In this document: one piece after another, positions 26,307 to 37,523 of the stretch
How the letters are laid out: every line of letters starts with the position of its first letter
Numbering within the stretch: position 1 is the stretch's first letter
From: Acidobacteriota bacterium
GTDB taxonomy: Bacteria; Acidobacteriota; Polarisedimenticolia; Polarisedimenticolales; Polarisedimenticolaceae
Length of the DNA: 64,000 bases
Reading direction: 5' to 3'
Assembly (NCBI GenBank): GCA_029861955.1
Contig: JAOTYK010000001.1
Span: 207,260-271,259 of the forward strand
Notes under the pieces: generated by a model
What the model was told of the DNA's origin: nothing
Seen by the model: only the letters and a program-made list of their open reading frames with translations
Database searches by the model: none
Position numbers and translations under genes: made by a program

Positions 26307-26380
26307 AACCCCATCTTTGGGGACGGGGTCGATCCGGGATACCATGACGTCCGTCCGAACCGAACGAGGAGCCGTTCGCG

Positions 26381-27472
26381 ATGAGCGATTTTCTTGATAG
26401 CGAGACGAACCGACTCTTAATCGTCGACGACGAACTTTCCGTCCGCGAGATCCTGGCCGAAGGTCTCGCGTCGTTCGGCTACGACGCGCGACCGGTCGGG
26501 AACGTCGCGGAAGCGATGGAGTCCATCCGCAACGACCCGCCGCATCTGGTATTGACCGATATCGAAATGCCCGGCGAGAGCGGACTTGACCTCCTGCGTC
26601 AGGTCAAGACCCTCCATCCTGAACTGGACGTCGTCATGGTGACCGGGGTCGTCGATGCCCGAACCGCCATCGGTGCCATTCGCGACGGCGCCAGCGATTA
26701 TCTGACGAAGCCTTTCAATCTCGACGAGGTTCAAATCGTCGTCGAGCGAACACTCGAGAAACGACGACTCGTCCTTGAGAACCGTCGCTACCAGGATCAT
26801 CTCGAGGATCTTGTTCGCGCACGGACCGCGGAACTCGAAGAGAAGGGAGCCGAACTCCAGGAACTGTACGTGACGACGTTGCAGGCGCTCGTGACTGCAT
26901 TGGACTATCGAGACAACGAGACCCAGGGGCATTCCCTGCGGGTCGTCGAGTACGCGGTTCTTGTCGCCGAAGCGATGGACATTCGCGAACCGGATCTGAC
27001 GTGGATCCGGCGGGGTGCGCTCCTCCACGATGTCGGCAAGATCGGGATCACCGACAGTGTTCTTCGAAAGCCGGGAAAACTCGATGACGACGAGTGGGAG
27101 GAGATGCACAAGCATCCGGAAATGGGTTTCCGAATGCTACAGAAAATCCCGTTCCTCGGTCCGGAACTGGACATCGTGCTCTGTCATCAGGAGAAGTTCG
27201 ACGGGACGGGTTATCCCCGCGGGCTGAAGGGCGACGAGATCCCTCTCGGTGCGCGGATCTTCTCCGTCGTGGACACCTTCGACGCCATGACCTCGGATCG
27301 GCCCTATCGCGCCGCACTCTCGATCGAGGATGCGTGCGAAGAGATCGCCGAGTTTGCCGGTCGTCAGTTCGATCCCACGGTCGCCGAGGCGTTTCTCTCC
27401 ATCTCTGCCGACCGCTGGCGCAAGATCCGCGAGCGTGTTCACACCGAGGTGCAGGAACTCCAGACCCGCTAG
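26381..27472 (+). CDS. Response regulator with HD-GYP output domain
   Basis: 363 residues. The receiver domain spans about residues 12-125 with phospho-acceptor Asp in LTDIEMPGESG, VMVTG and Lys in LTKPFN. A short coiled coil follows, then an HD-GYP c-di-GMP phosphodiesterase domain: HSLRVVEYAVLVAEAM, LLHDVGKIGI, then CHQEKFDGTGYPRGLKGDEIPLGARI. The usual HHE reads HQE here. No partner kinase is adjacent. It overlaps the convergent HEAT protein by 4 bases (CTAG). Confidence 0.93.
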   Translation: MSDFLDSETNRLLIVDDELSVREILAEGLASFGYDARPVGNVAEAMESIRNDPPHLVLTDIEMPGESGLDLLRQVKTLHPELDVVMVTGVVDARTAIGAIRDGASDYLTKPFNLDEVQIVVERTLEKRRLVLENRRYQDHLEDLVRARTAELEEKGAELQELYVTTLQALVTALDYRDNETQGHSLRVVEYAVLVAEAMDIREPDLTWIRRGALLHDVGKIGITDSVLRKPGKLDDDEWEEMHKHPEMGFRMLQKIPFLGPELDIVLCHQEKFDGTGYPRGLKGDEIPLGARIFSVVDTFDAMTSDRPYRAALSIEDACEEIAEFAGRQFDPTVAEAFLSISADRWRKIRERVHTEVQELQTR

Positions 27473-29577
27473 CGTAGCGGCTCCGAACCGTCGCCTTCGT
27501 AGACCTGAATCGAGAGGATCTGATCTCCCGGGAGGATTCGTCCGACGACCCCCGCGAGATTCTGGATAACCCGCCCGATGACCGTTGCCTTCCCCGTCAG
27601 TTCCGGTTGCAGTCCAGTGCTGACGACCCACCGGCTACCGATGCGATCCGGTCGATCTCCGATCATCGCCACGGTTCCCGGTCCGAACGGGTGGGAGCTG
27701 ACGGCGTCTCGTGCAAATCGATTCGGGCCACCGATTCCGTTGGAGAGTGGAGCCCCGGTCATCAGGGAACGCCCGGGGTCGATATCGTGAAATGCGATCC
27801 CGTCGTAGAAGCCGTCTTCGGCGAGTTTGGCGAAGTGCCAGGCAACCAGGGGTGCGTTCTGGGTATCGAGCCGAACCGTGAATCGCGCAGGTTCGAAGCC
27901 CTCTCGACCGACACGGATGATGGCCGCCCTCGGTCTCTCGGCCCATTCGGCAACCTCCACATAGGTCGCGGGCGACATCGGTGGAGTTGGATCCGCCAGG
28001 GTGACCTCGACGCCGAGTCGTCGTAACGCCTCGAACGCCTGCTGTTGGAGCGGCCGAAATCTGAGTTCCATCGCTTCGCGCAGAAATGACTCGACGTTCT
28101 TCTCGTCGCGCTTGTCGAGCAGATCGACCGCGGCCGCGAGCGTGGTGAGATCTCCATCCTCGCGGGCCCCGTCCCACACGGTGCGAAGAACCGGCCACGC
28201 CTCTGCCTTGCGGTCGGAATCCTGGTCGTCCAGCCGATAGCCGACGGCACCAAGGATTCCCAGGCGAGCGCTTGTCGAGCGATCGCCGATGAAATCGGCC
28301 ATCTGTTCCGCCAGAGATCCGGGGAGGTTTGCGGACGAGGGGAGCGCGGCCTCTCGAACCCAGGCAGACTTGTCGTCCCGCAATCGCTTCATCGTCGAGA
28401 CGATGCCCTCCTGGGTCATGTCGCCGGGCATCAGTCGCGCGATCTCATGGCGGACATGTTCATTGTCCGATTGGGACAGGCCATTCCCCATCGCCCGAGT
28501 TGTGAGCACGTCCGACTCTGCTAGCGACTTCAGTCCCATCACCTTGACCGCGGTCGACTCGCTCCCCAGGACGAAGTTCGCCAGGATCTCCATGACATCG
28601 GCACCCTTCATCTTTCCAAGACGTCGCACGGTCGCCATCGAGACACGCTCGTCACTATCCAGGATCGTCTTCTCGAGAAATGGATAGACCGGTGCGCCGA
28701 CGAAGGAGAGGGCACGCACCGCCTCGATGCGAACGCTGGGTGCGGGATCGGTTGTCAGCTCGCCAACGCGGGCCGCCTCGTCCTCGTTGGTCGGTCTCGA
28801 TAGCCCATGAGCCGCAAACATCCGCTCGAGCGCCAGGTCCGAGTGGGTCAGCTCCAGCATCTTCTCCCGGGCGGTGCGACGAAGGTCGAACCCCAGCCGC
28901 GACGTCGCCGCCGAGAATCGGGAAGCAACGTAGATCGCCGCTAGACGCCTGGGTCCACTTAGTTCGTCCAGCCGGTAAAGCAGCGTGGGTACGAAGGCGT
29001 CACCCTTGGCGGAACGGATCATCGCGTACATCGAGAGGACGGCGACGGTCTCGTCGTCATCGTCGATGCGTTTGAGCAGGGCCTCCCGGACCGAGCGGTC
29101 GACAGTGAAGTCAACCGACCTGGCGGCGGCGATGCGAACGCGCGGTTCCTTGTCGGTGAGCGACTTTCGGATCAGCGCTGCCGATCGTGCAGGATCCAGT
29201 TGGCCAAGCGATTCCAGGATCGCGGCCTTCACGCGTGGGTCGCGCTCTCGCGAGAAACGTCCCGTCAGGTCTGCGGTCTGAGCGGTGCTGCCGATGCGGC
29301 CCAACGCACGACAGGCCGCTTCTCGGACGTCGGGATCCGTTGCTGTGACGGCCGCCAGCAACTCGGGGCTGACGACACGACCGTCCTCTGCGGCGAGGAC
29401 GTCGGCCATCGTGACCTGATCCGTTGTGGGGACGGTCTCGACAATGCCGTCATCTCGCGGGCAACCGGTGATCGCCAGAAGACCGCCGACGAGGAGCACA
29501 AACGCCCAACGCCGGTAGAAAGTGGGTTTCTTGACGGTATGGGGACCCATTGGTAAGGTTGAAGTTGTCGAGTTCAT
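27469..29577 (-). CDS. HEAT-repeat lipoprotein with degenerate cyclophilin-like C-terminus
   Basis: 702 residues from ATG 29577. The alternative ATG at 29550 has no ribosome site, and the longer open frame upstream runs into the divergent lolA promoter. Lipobox AITGC with Cys at residue 39. About 450 residues of HEAT-like repeats follow (DPDVREAACRALGRIGS; DPRVKAAILESLGQLD; EPRVRIAAARSV). The last 160 residues match a cyclophilin fold (FTVRLDTQNAPLVAWHFAKL, YDGIAFHDIDPGRSLMTGA). The catalytic Arg of FHRV is Asp here and the active-site Gln is lost, so isomerase activity is doubtful. It is probably an envelope scaffold or chaperone. Confidence 0.85.
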   Translation of the reverse strand: MNSTTSTLPMGPHTVKKPTFYRRWAFVLLVGGLLAITGCPRDDGIVETVPTTDQVTMADVLAAEDGRVVSPELLAAVTATDPDVREAACRALGRIGSTAQTADLTGRFSRERDPRVKAAILESLGQLDPARSAALIRKSLTDKEPRVRIAAARSVDFTVDRSVREALLKRIDDDDETVAVLSMYAMIRSAKGDAFVPTLLYRLDELSGPRRLAAIYVASRFSAATSRLGFDLRRTAREKMLELTHSDLALERMFAAHGLSRPTNEDEAARVGELTTDPAPSVRIEAVRALSFVGAPVYPFLEKTILDSDERVSMATVRRLGKMKGADVMEILANFVLGSESTAVKVMGLKSLAESDVLTTRAMGNGLSQSDNEHVRHEIARLMPGDMTQEGIVSTMKRLRDDKSAWVREAALPSSANLPGSLAEQMADFIGDRSTSARLGILGAVGYRLDDQDSDRKAEAWPVLRTVWDGAREDGDLTTLAAAVDLLDKRDEKNVESFLREAMELRFRPLQQQAFEALRRLGVEVTLADPTPPMSPATYVEVAEWAERPRAAIIRVGREGFEPARFTVRLDTQNAPLVAWHFAKLAEDGFYDGIAFHDIDPGRSLMTGAPLSNGIGGPNRFARDAVSSHPFGPGTVAMIGDRPDRIGSRWVVSTGLQPELTGKATVIGRVIQNLAGVVGRILPGDQILSIQVYEGDGSEPLR

Positions 29578-29632
29578 CGTCCTGGTTCTGCCTGTGTGAG
29601 GTGTCGCCCGGAACACAATACGGAGCATCCGC

Positions 29633-30352
29633 ATGCTGCATCCCTTCGACATGCGTCGATTAGCCGTCCTGATTCTAGCCTGTTCCGCCCTGGTCTTCAC
29701 ATCCGCATCCAGCCAGGAGCCGTCGGATCGACTGGAGGAGATCCTCGATTCCTTCGACGGCGTGCAGAACTCGGTCCAGACACTCAGCGCTCGGTTCACC
29801 GAGACCACGACCAACGTGATGTTGATCGATCCGGTTGTCTCCGAAGGGCAGTTCTTCATGACGAAGCCCGCGGCGATCCGGTGGGAATACAGCAGCCCCG
29901 AGTCGATGCAGTTCATCATCGAGAGCGATACGTACACCGGCTATTTCCCCGAGCGCAAGATGGCCGAGACGAAGAATATTCGTCGTTGGAGTGACCACCT
30001 CTTCCGGTTTTTCGGACTTGGGCAGGGCTCGGGAGAACTCAAGAAATTTTACCGAATCCAGCTTGCCAGCCAACAGCCGGAGGACGAAATCCTGCTGATC
30101 CTCGAGCCGAAGCGAAAGCGTGCACGACGCAAGGTCGAACGCGTGAATTTCTGGATCAATCCCAAGAGCTTCATGCCGTCACGGATCGAGTACGCGACGG
30201 ACAGCGGCAACGGGCGCCTGATCGTCTTCGAGTCGATTCAGATCAACCCGGATCTCGCCGCGAATTTGTATCAGATCGATCTGCCAAGCGATGTCGAGGT
30301 GACGAACGGTTTCAGCGGTCTTCCCGACTTCGACGCCAGCTCCGCCCAGTAG
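29633..30352 (+). CDS. lolA: LolA-like outer-membrane lipoprotein carrier
   Basis: 239 residues with signal sequence (LAVLILACSALVFTSA). The fold signature is DGVQNSVQTLSARFTETTTN, then EGQFFMTKPAAIRWEYSSPESMQFIIESDTY, then the MPSRIEY strand. LolA ferries lipoproteins through the periplasm; the window encodes many lipoproteins that would be clients. GGAG lies 8 bases before ATG 29633. The stop abuts the next ATG, so the HDAC-like gene is cotranscribed. Confidence 0.85.
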   Translation: MLHPFDMRRLAVLILACSALVFTSASSQEPSDRLEEILDSFDGVQNSVQTLSARFTETTTNVMLIDPVVSEGQFFMTKPAAIRWEYSSPESMQFIIESDTYTGYFPERKMAETKNIRRWSDHLFRFFGLGQGSGELKKFYRIQLASQQPEDEILLILEPKRKRARRKVERVNFWINPKSFMPSRIEYATDSGNGRLIVFESIQINPDLAANLYQIDLPSDVEVTNGFSGLPDFDASSAQ

Positions 30353-31300
30353 ATGGACCCGACTTCATTCGGGCTCGTCCTCGACCCGTTGTTCGAGAGA
30401 CACGACACGGGTGTGGGGCATCCGGAACGACCGGAGCGTTTGACGCTTCTCCGCGAACTCTTCGAGAAGAGTGGTGTCACCGACCGCGTCACACGGGTGC
30501 CGTTGACCCGGGCGGAGGATGCATCGCTGCTTCTCTGTCATGACCTGGAGCACATCCAGCGTGTGGATCAAGCGTGCCGCAACGGCGAGCGGGTCCTCGA
30601 CGGCATGGACACGGCGATCTGTCCCGAGAGCGCAGAGATCGCGCGTCATGCCGCCGGCACGGTGGTCGAGCTCTGCCGGCGCGTGGCCGCGGGCCGATTA
30701 ACTGCGGGGTTCGCCGCGGTCCGGCCACCGGGGCATCACGCCGAGCGGGATCTGGCCATGGGCTTCTGTCTATTCAACACCGTCGCCATCGCGGCCCGCT
30801 GGCTGACCCGAGAGGGTGGGTTGAAGCGGGTCATGGTGTTCGACTGGGACGTCCATCACGGCAACGGTACCCAGCATATCTTCGATGACGATCCGTCGGT
30901 GTTGTACGCATCCGTTCACCAGAGCCCACTCTATCCCGGCACCGGTGCCGCGACGGAGCGTGGCGTGGGGAACGCCCTCGGCACGACGGTGAACTGTCCG
31001 CTGCCGCCGGGGAGTGGCGACGAGGCGTTCCTCGACGCCATCGCGAATCAAGTAGTTCCCGCCGCGCAGGGGTTCAAGCCGGAGTTCATCCTGCTCTCGG
31101 CCGGCTTCGACGCGCATCGCGCGGATCCACTGGGTGGTCTGGAGGTCAGCGGCGAGGCGTTCGTCGAGGCGACGCGTCAGATGATGACGCTAAGCTCCGA
31201 ACTCTGTGACGGGCGCCTGGTCTCGGTTCTGGAGGGTGGTTACGATCTTAACGCACTGGCCGCGACGGCCCTGGCCCACGTTACGACGATGCTTGGCTGA
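30353..31300 (+). CDS. Histone-deacetylase-family (acetoin utilisation/acetylpolyamine-type) hydrolase
   Basis: 315 residues. Zn-dependent deacetylase motifs are complete: ERPERLTLL, RPPGHHAE (tandem His), VFDWDVHHGNGTQ (zinc Asp/His), LSAGFDAHRADPLGG (zinc Asp) and LEGGYD. Bacterial members remove acetyl groups from small amines or proteins; the substrate here is unknown. The start ATG follows the lolA stop without a gap. The 3' end overlaps the convergent ygfZ by 20 bases. Confidence 0.93.
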   Translation: MDPTSFGLVLDPLFERHDTGVGHPERPERLTLLRELFEKSGVTDRVTRVPLTRAEDASLLLCHDLEHIQRVDQACRNGERVLDGMDTAICPESAEIARHAAGTVVELCRRVAAGRLTAGFAAVRPPGHHAERDLAMGFCLFNTVAIAARWLTREGGLKRVMVFDWDVHHGNGTQHIFDDDPSVLYASVHQSPLYPGTGAATERGVGNALGTTVNCPLPPGSGDEAFLDAIANQVVPAAQGFKPEFILLSAGFDAHRADPLGGLEVSGEAFVEATRQMMTLSSELCDGRLVSVLEGGYDLNALAATALAHVTTMLG

Positions 31301-32264
31301 GCGGATTCCAGGTCACGGCAACGTCGGCTCCCGAGAAGGCCAACGGCGTACGCGCATCCAGCGAACGATGTTTGACGAGACCCAGTCCGATCGCTCCGCC
31401 CTCGGGATGGGCGATAAAACTGGTGACCTCGCCGACGGTCTTGTCGCCGTGAAGAAGCTTTGAACCGATATCACCGTGACCGGGATCGTCCCAACGTAAT
31501 TGCACCAGCGATCGAGAGACCTTGTCGTAGTTGTGGAGTCTCGCGACGACTTCCTGTCCGATGTAACAGCCCTTATCGAACGAGACCGCATCGCGTAGAC
31601 CCGCTTCCAGAGGGTTCCACTTTTCGCTGATCTCGAATCCCGTGGCAGGGAGTCCGGAAGAGATCCGCCAGCACTCGGCGATCTCGGAGCCGATCGCAGA
31701 ACCACCCATCGTCGCGGCATCGGCAACGAGAGTCTCACGCGCCTCGTCGGCATGATCGACATCGGTCAGCAGCGACCAGCCCTGGGTGCCATGAGCGTCG
31801 TGCCCGAGGATCCAGGTCGGACCATGGATCCTGTCGGTCGCCGCGATGCCGAGCGGACCGAGAGTTGTCGGTAGCCAACGGTCGATGAGATCGCGAGATC
31901 GCGGTCCGATGACGGAGAAGAGTCGATGGTCTGCGCTGCGGTCCGTCAGGTCGGTCTGCTCCGCGAACGTGTAGCGCATGAAATGGTCGAGGATCGGCTG
32001 CGCGTCCCCACAACCTCCGATCAGCCACAACGGTCCATCGCCGGCCTGGTGAACCCAGAATCGCTCGATCACTCGACCCTTGGCGCTGGTCAGGACGGTC
32101 TGGGCTCCAGCCCCCGGCGGCAGGTCGAGAACCTCCCCGGTGCTGAGCCGGTTCAACAGCGGCAGCATGTCGGGACCCGCGGCGGAGAGGAGTCGATAGC
32201 CCGTTCGTGCGACCACCGCAGCCGTTTCCGTCGCCGCCCGCCACTCCTGCCCGGGATCGCTCAA
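31281..32264 (-). CDS. ygfZ: YgfZ/GcvT-like folate-binding protein (Fe-S cluster repair)
   Basis: 327 residues. The family signature KGCYIGQEVVARLHNYDKV holds the conserved Cys. The N-terminal GcvT-like fold is present (LLNRLSTGEVLDLPPGAGAQTVLTSAKGRV). YgfZ proteins use folate to maintain Fe-S enzymes. The start is a TTG at 32264 whose TTGA overlaps the mqnD stop, implying coupling. Confidence 0.9.
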   Translation of the reverse strand: MSDPGQEWRAATETAAVVARTGYRLLSAAGPDMLPLLNRLSTGEVLDLPPGAGAQTVLTSAKGRVIERFWVHQAGDGPLWLIGGCGDAQPILDHFMRYTFAEQTDLTDRSADHRLFSVIGPRSRDLIDRWLPTTLGPLGIAATDRIHGPTWILGHDAHGTQGWSLLTDVDHADEARETLVADAATMGGSAIGSEIAECWRISSGLPATGFEISEKWNPLEAGLRDAVSFDKGCYIGQEVVARLHNYDKVSRSLVQLRWDDPGHGDIGSKLLHGDKTVGEVTSFIAHPEGGAIGLGLVKHRSLDARTPLAFSGADVAVTWNPLSQASS

Positions 32265-33121
32265 CGAGACGGGTCGACGAACTCGAGACCGTCGATCTGT
32301 GGTACCAGTCCCATCTCGACTCCTTCCGAGAGAAGTCGTTCGATGGCCTTTCGTCCACGGTCGCCGTAATCACGAGTCAGATCGTTGACGTACATGCCCA
32401 CAAATTGATCGGTCAGCGCTTCGTCGAGTCCACGACCGAAACGCGCCGCGTAGTCCAGGGCCGGCTGCCGATGATCGAGTCCGTAGGCGATGCTGGCGGC
32501 GATCACCCGTGTCAGCGATGCCATCGCGTCCTTGCCGAGAGACTTCAGCACGACGTTGCCACCCAGCGGGAGGGGGAGTCCGTCGGTCCGGTCCTGCCAC
32601 CAGACGCCCAGGTCCACCAGTTGGGTCAGTCCCTGGGACGCGTAGGTCAATTGGCCTTCGTGGATCACCAGACCTGCGTCGGCCTTGCCGGACTCGACAT
32701 GATTGAGGATCTCGTCAAACGGAACGACCTCCACGTCGAGGTCCTTTCCAAGATAGAGTTGCAACGCAAGATAGGCCGAGGTCAACGTGCCGGGGATGGC
32801 GATCTTCGACTTGCGTAGCGTGTCGGTGTCCATCTCCTTGCGTGCCACGATGCTGGGGCCGTAGCCGTCGCCCATGCTGGCGCCGCAGGGCATCAACGCG
32901 TAGCGGTCGGTGAGATGGGCGTACGCATGGATCGAGACGGCGGTCACCTCGAGTTCGCCCACCAGGGCGCGACGGTTGAGGCTCTCGATATCCTCGAGGA
33001 TCTGTTCGATCTGGAAGCCCTCGGTGTCGACCAATTCGGCTGCGATGCCGTAAAACATGAAGGCATCATCGGGGTCCGGGCTGTGTCCGACACGGGCGGT
33101 TTTCAGGGCGGTTTCGGTCAC
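32261..33121 (-). CDS. mqnD: MqnD-like menaquinone biosynthesis enzyme (futalosine pathway)
   Basis: 286 residues in a periplasmic-binding-protein fold. The N-terminal GHSPDPDDAFMFYGIA and the later AIPGTLTSAYLALQLYLG and AGLVIHEGQLTY match MqnD (1,4-dihydroxy-6-naphthoate synthase). MqnA is the close alternative. The start is GTG at 33121 with GGAG upstream. No other mqn gene lies in the window, so the pathway would be scattered. Menaquinone fits an anaerobic or microaerobic respiratory chain. Confidence 0.82.
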   Translation of the reverse strand: MTETALKTARVGHSPDPDDAFMFYGIAAELVDTEGFQIEQILEDIESLNRRALVGELEVTAVSIHAYAHLTDRYALMPCGASMGDGYGPSIVARKEMDTDTLRKSKIAIPGTLTSAYLALQLYLGKDLDVEVVPFDEILNHVESGKADAGLVIHEGQLTYASQGLTQLVDLGVWWQDRTDGLPLPLGGNVVLKSLGKDAMASLTRVIAASIAYGLDHRQPALDYAARFGRGLDEALTDQFVGMYVNDLTRDYGDRGRKAIERLLSEGVEMGLVPQIDGLEFVDPSR

Positions 33122-33270
33122 TGGATTCTCCAGATTGAGGATGGATTCCGTGGAACCCCGAATTATATCGAATCGAGCGCGGAACGCCTACCGGCCGGAT
33201 TCCCGAGGCTCTTGCGCATCGCCCGGGGCGGGGCCAGAATGTCGGACACGCAGCCCGAGGAGGACTCATC

Positions 33271-33726
33271 GTGCGCAAGGTTTGTTCGATTGCCATTATT
33301 GCGACCCTGTTCCTGGTCTCTGCCGCACCGCTCCTGTCAAAGCCCCGCAAGGAAGAGCCCAAGCAGGTAGGCGTGATCCACATCCTGATCGGTTTCAAGA
33401 AGACCGTCAGCGGCAAGGTCCTGGATCGCACCAAGAAGCAAGCCCAGGATCTGGCCTACGAGATTCTCGACCGTGCCGAGGCCGGGGAGGAGTTCGACAC
33501 GCTGCTCGTCGAGTACAGCGACGACTACAAGGCGCAGCGTGGCATCGTCCTCTTGAAAATGAACAACTTCGGTGAGCCGATTACAACGGGCGTGTTCGGG
33601 CGCAGCACCATGGCCGCCAGCTTCGCCGAGGTCTCGTTCCAACTGGAAGTCGGAGAGATCGGCTTCACTCGTTACCATCCCGGCAACAGCCCGTTCGGTT
33701 ATCACATCATCAAGCGCATCGAATAA
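33271..33726 (+). CDS. Secreted parvulin-type (PpiC) peptidyl-prolyl isomerase
   Basis: 151 residues with signal peptide. The rotamase core is short: HILIGFKKT, AYEILDRAEAGEEFDTLLVEYSDD, SFAEVSFQLEVGEIG and FGYHIIKRI. A single PpiC domain with no chaperone segments. Start GTG 33271 behind GAGGAGG. The stop TAA overlaps the next ATG by one base, coupling it to the M20 hydrolase. Confidence 0.85.
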   Translation: MRKVCSIAIIATLFLVSAAPLLSKPRKEEPKQVGVIHILIGFKKTVSGKVLDRTKKQAQDLAYEILDRAEAGEEFDTLLVEYSDDYKAQRGIVLLKMNNFGEPITTGVFGRSTMAASFAEVSFQLEVGEIGFTRYHPGNSPFGYHIIKRIE

Positions 33727-34877
33727 TGGGTGCGGATGCGATCCGCGACCAGCTCGTCACGTGGCGACGGTTTCTTCATCGTCGTCCCGAGTTGGGTCTC
33801 GAGGAGCACGAGACGTCAGCGTTCCTGCAGAAGACGCTGACCGAGCTGGGGATCGAGATCCACACGGGTTACGCGGGTACGGGTGTCGTCGGTGTGTTGC
33901 GCTGTGGACGTCCCGATGCCGGTGCTGTCTTGTTGCGTGCGGACATGGATGGTCTTCCGGTCCAGGAGGTCGACGGTCGGGACTACGGGTCCGAGATCCC
34001 GCAACGGATGCATGCCTGTGGGCATGATGGCCACATGGCGATGTTGCTGGGCGCGGCGACCCAGCTGAAGGACCGCGACGATCTACCCCGCGACGTGCTG
34101 CTCTGTTTCCAGCCCGGCGAAGAGGGGTTTGGCGGAGCAGAGAAGATGATTGCCGGTGGCGTGCTGGATCTCGCCGACGTGCAGGCGGTCTACGGGCTGC
34201 ATCTGTGGTCCCAGTTCGATGTGGGGACCGTGCAGCTACGACCCGGCCCGGCAATGGCGGCTCAGGACGAGATGCGTGCCCGCTTCATCGGCCGAGGGGG
34301 GCACGGGGCGTTACCCCACAACACGATCGACCCCATCGTTGCCGCCTCTCAGGCGGTTGTGACGCTGCAGCAGATCGTCTCGCGGAACATCGATCCGCTG
34401 GAGGCGGCGGTGATCACTATCGGTGCGATCCGCGGGGGAGAGGCGGCCAACGTCATTCCCGACTTCGCGGAGATCGAGGCGACGATGCGGGCCTTCGACG
34501 GCGGTGTTCGGAACACGATTCGCGAACGTGCCGAGGCGGTCTGTCGCGGTGTCGCCACGGCGACCGGCTGCGAACTCGACTACGAGTTGCTGCCCGGCTA
34601 CCCGCCGGTGGTCAACAACGCCGACGCCGTGGCGAAAGCCCGCCGGGTCGCCATCGAGGCGTTCGGCGAGTCGGCGGTGATCGAACATGCGCCGATGGCG
34701 GCGGCCGAGGATTTCTCTTACTTCCTCAACGAGCGTCCCGGAGCCTTCATCTTCATCGGTGCCCGAAATCAGGAACGTGGCATCACGGCCGCCCATCATT
34801 CGCCCAACTTCGATATCGACGAGGCGGCGTTGCCGATCGGGACCGAGCTATTGACGAAGATCGCGTTGGCGCCTTAG
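33726..34877 (+). CDS. M20-family amidohydrolase
   Basis: 383 residues. N-acyl amino acid or hippurate hydrolase type: HRRPELGLEEHETSAFL, HACGHDGHMAMLLGA (metal ligands), FQPGEEGFGGAEKMI (catalytic Glu pair), MAAAEDFSYFL. The GRGGHGALPH lid motif is present. The product is a free amino acid; the substrate is unassigned. The ATG overlaps the parvulin stop. The 3' end overlaps the convergent transporter by 30 bases. Confidence 0.9.
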   Translation: MGADAIRDQLVTWRRFLHRRPELGLEEHETSAFLQKTLTELGIEIHTGYAGTGVVGVLRCGRPDAGAVLLRADMDGLPVQEVDGRDYGSEIPQRMHACGHDGHMAMLLGAATQLKDRDDLPRDVLLCFQPGEEGFGGAEKMIAGGVLDLADVQAVYGLHLWSQFDVGTVQLRPGPAMAAQDEMRARFIGRGGHGALPHNTIDPIVAASQAVVTLQQIVSRNIDPLEAAVITIGAIRGGEAANVIPDFAEIEATMRAFDGGVRNTIRERAEAVCRGVATATGCELDYELLPGYPPVVNNADAVAKARRVAIEAFGESAVIEHAPMAAAEDFSYFLNERPGAFIFIGARNQERGITAAHHSPNFDIDEAALPIGTELLTKIALAP

Positions 34878-35747
34878 CGTGAGGAAGATGCCGGCGAAGA
34901 TCAGTGACCCGCCTACGAAGACCGGCCAGCCGAGCGCCTCGCCGAAAAGCCACACCGCCAACGTGCTGGCGATGATCGGTTGTAGGTAGACGAACAGCGC
35001 CACACTTGACGACTCGATCCGTTTCAGCGCCCAGTAGGCCAGGACGTAGACCGCGGCGGTCGGGAAGATCATGATGAAGGCGGCAAGCCACCAGGTCTGC
35101 GCCGAGAGATCGAGGGGCATGGCACCGACGAGGGTGGGGCCACCGACGATCCCGATACCGATCGTCCCGATCACCATCAGCCACGTACTGGCGACCAGCG
35201 GATCCATCCGCGACATCAGACGTTTCGAGAGCACCAGGAACAGCGAGAACGACGTCGCGTTGGTGAGGGTCAGGAGGTCGCCGGTCAGCATCCGAGCGCC
35301 GAACGCGCTATTACTCGGCGCGATGACCAGTGCGACGCCGCCGGTGGCTATCAGGAGCGCCCATAGCTTGCGTGTCGTGACCCGTTCACGATGGAGCAGC
35401 ACGGCGATCAGCAATGTGAGTGCAGGAATGCAGGCGTTGATCAACGACGAGTGAGCGGTGCTGGTTCTCGAGAGTCCCTCGATGAACAGGACCTGGTTGA
35501 TGACAACCCCGAAGATCGACAGGACCGCCAGCTCGCGGAGGTCGAGTTTGGAGATGCGCAGCGACTTTCGCGCTGCCAGACAGACCAGGACGAGGACCAG
35601 CGCACCGCCAGCGACCCGCAGGACGGCCCAACCCCGCGGGGGAATGTCGGCGATGACGAGCCGCGCCGCGATGTAGTGCAACCCGTAGAAGAGTTGGACG
35701 ACGACCAGGGCCACGACGACCGATAGCCTCTGGCTTGGAGGGTTCAC
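34848..35747 (-). CDS. DMT-superfamily transporter (EamA)
   Basis: 299 residues with about ten TM helices in two EamA repeats (LSRTSTAHSSLINACIPALTLLIAV; VYVLAYWALKRIESSSVALFVYLQPI). An inner-membrane exporter or importer of metabolites. The substrate cannot be inferred. The start is GTG at 35747. It lies just beyond the groEL terminator, transcribed on the same strand. Confidence 0.9.
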   Translation of the reverse strand: MNPPSQRLSVVVALVVVQLFYGLHYIAARLVIADIPPRGWAVLRVAGGALVLVLVCLAARKSLRISKLDLRELAVLSIFGVVINQVLFIEGLSRTSTAHSSLINACIPALTLLIAVLLHRERVTTRKLWALLIATGGVALVIAPSNSAFGARMLTGDLLTLTNATSFSLFLVLSKRLMSRMDPLVASTWLMVIGTIGIGIVGGPTLVGAMPLDLSAQTWWLAAFIMIFPTAAVYVLAYWALKRIESSSVALFVYLQPIIASTLAVWLFGEALGWPVFVGGSLIFAGIFLTLRRQRDLRQ

Positions 35748-35766
35748 GATTCAGACACGATGACAC

Positions 35767-35797
35767 AAAAAAAGCCCGGCCGTTGCCGGCCGGGCTT
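35767..35797 (-). terminator. Rho-independent terminator of groESL
   Basis: Stem AAGCCCGGCCG / CGGCCGGGCTT (35772-35782 with 35787-35797), loop of four, and a T run on the minus strand after the stem. It sits 26 bases beyond the groEL stop. Confidence 0.92.
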
Positions 35798-35822
35798 CTC
35801 GAGTGTCTCTTCAGGCAGGGGA

Positions 35823-37493
<1,671 letters not shown>

Positions 37494-37523
37494 TCAAGTA
37501 AGGGTAAAAAGAAGAGAGTAGGT

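Noticed and set aside
26309..26325. CCCC-ATCTTT-GGGG hairpin after polA
   Set aside because: Short stem with no T run; not convincing as a terminator.
29578..29937. N-terminal extension of the HEAT lipoprotein frame
   Set aside because: It runs opposite lolA; a lipobox start at 29577 is better.
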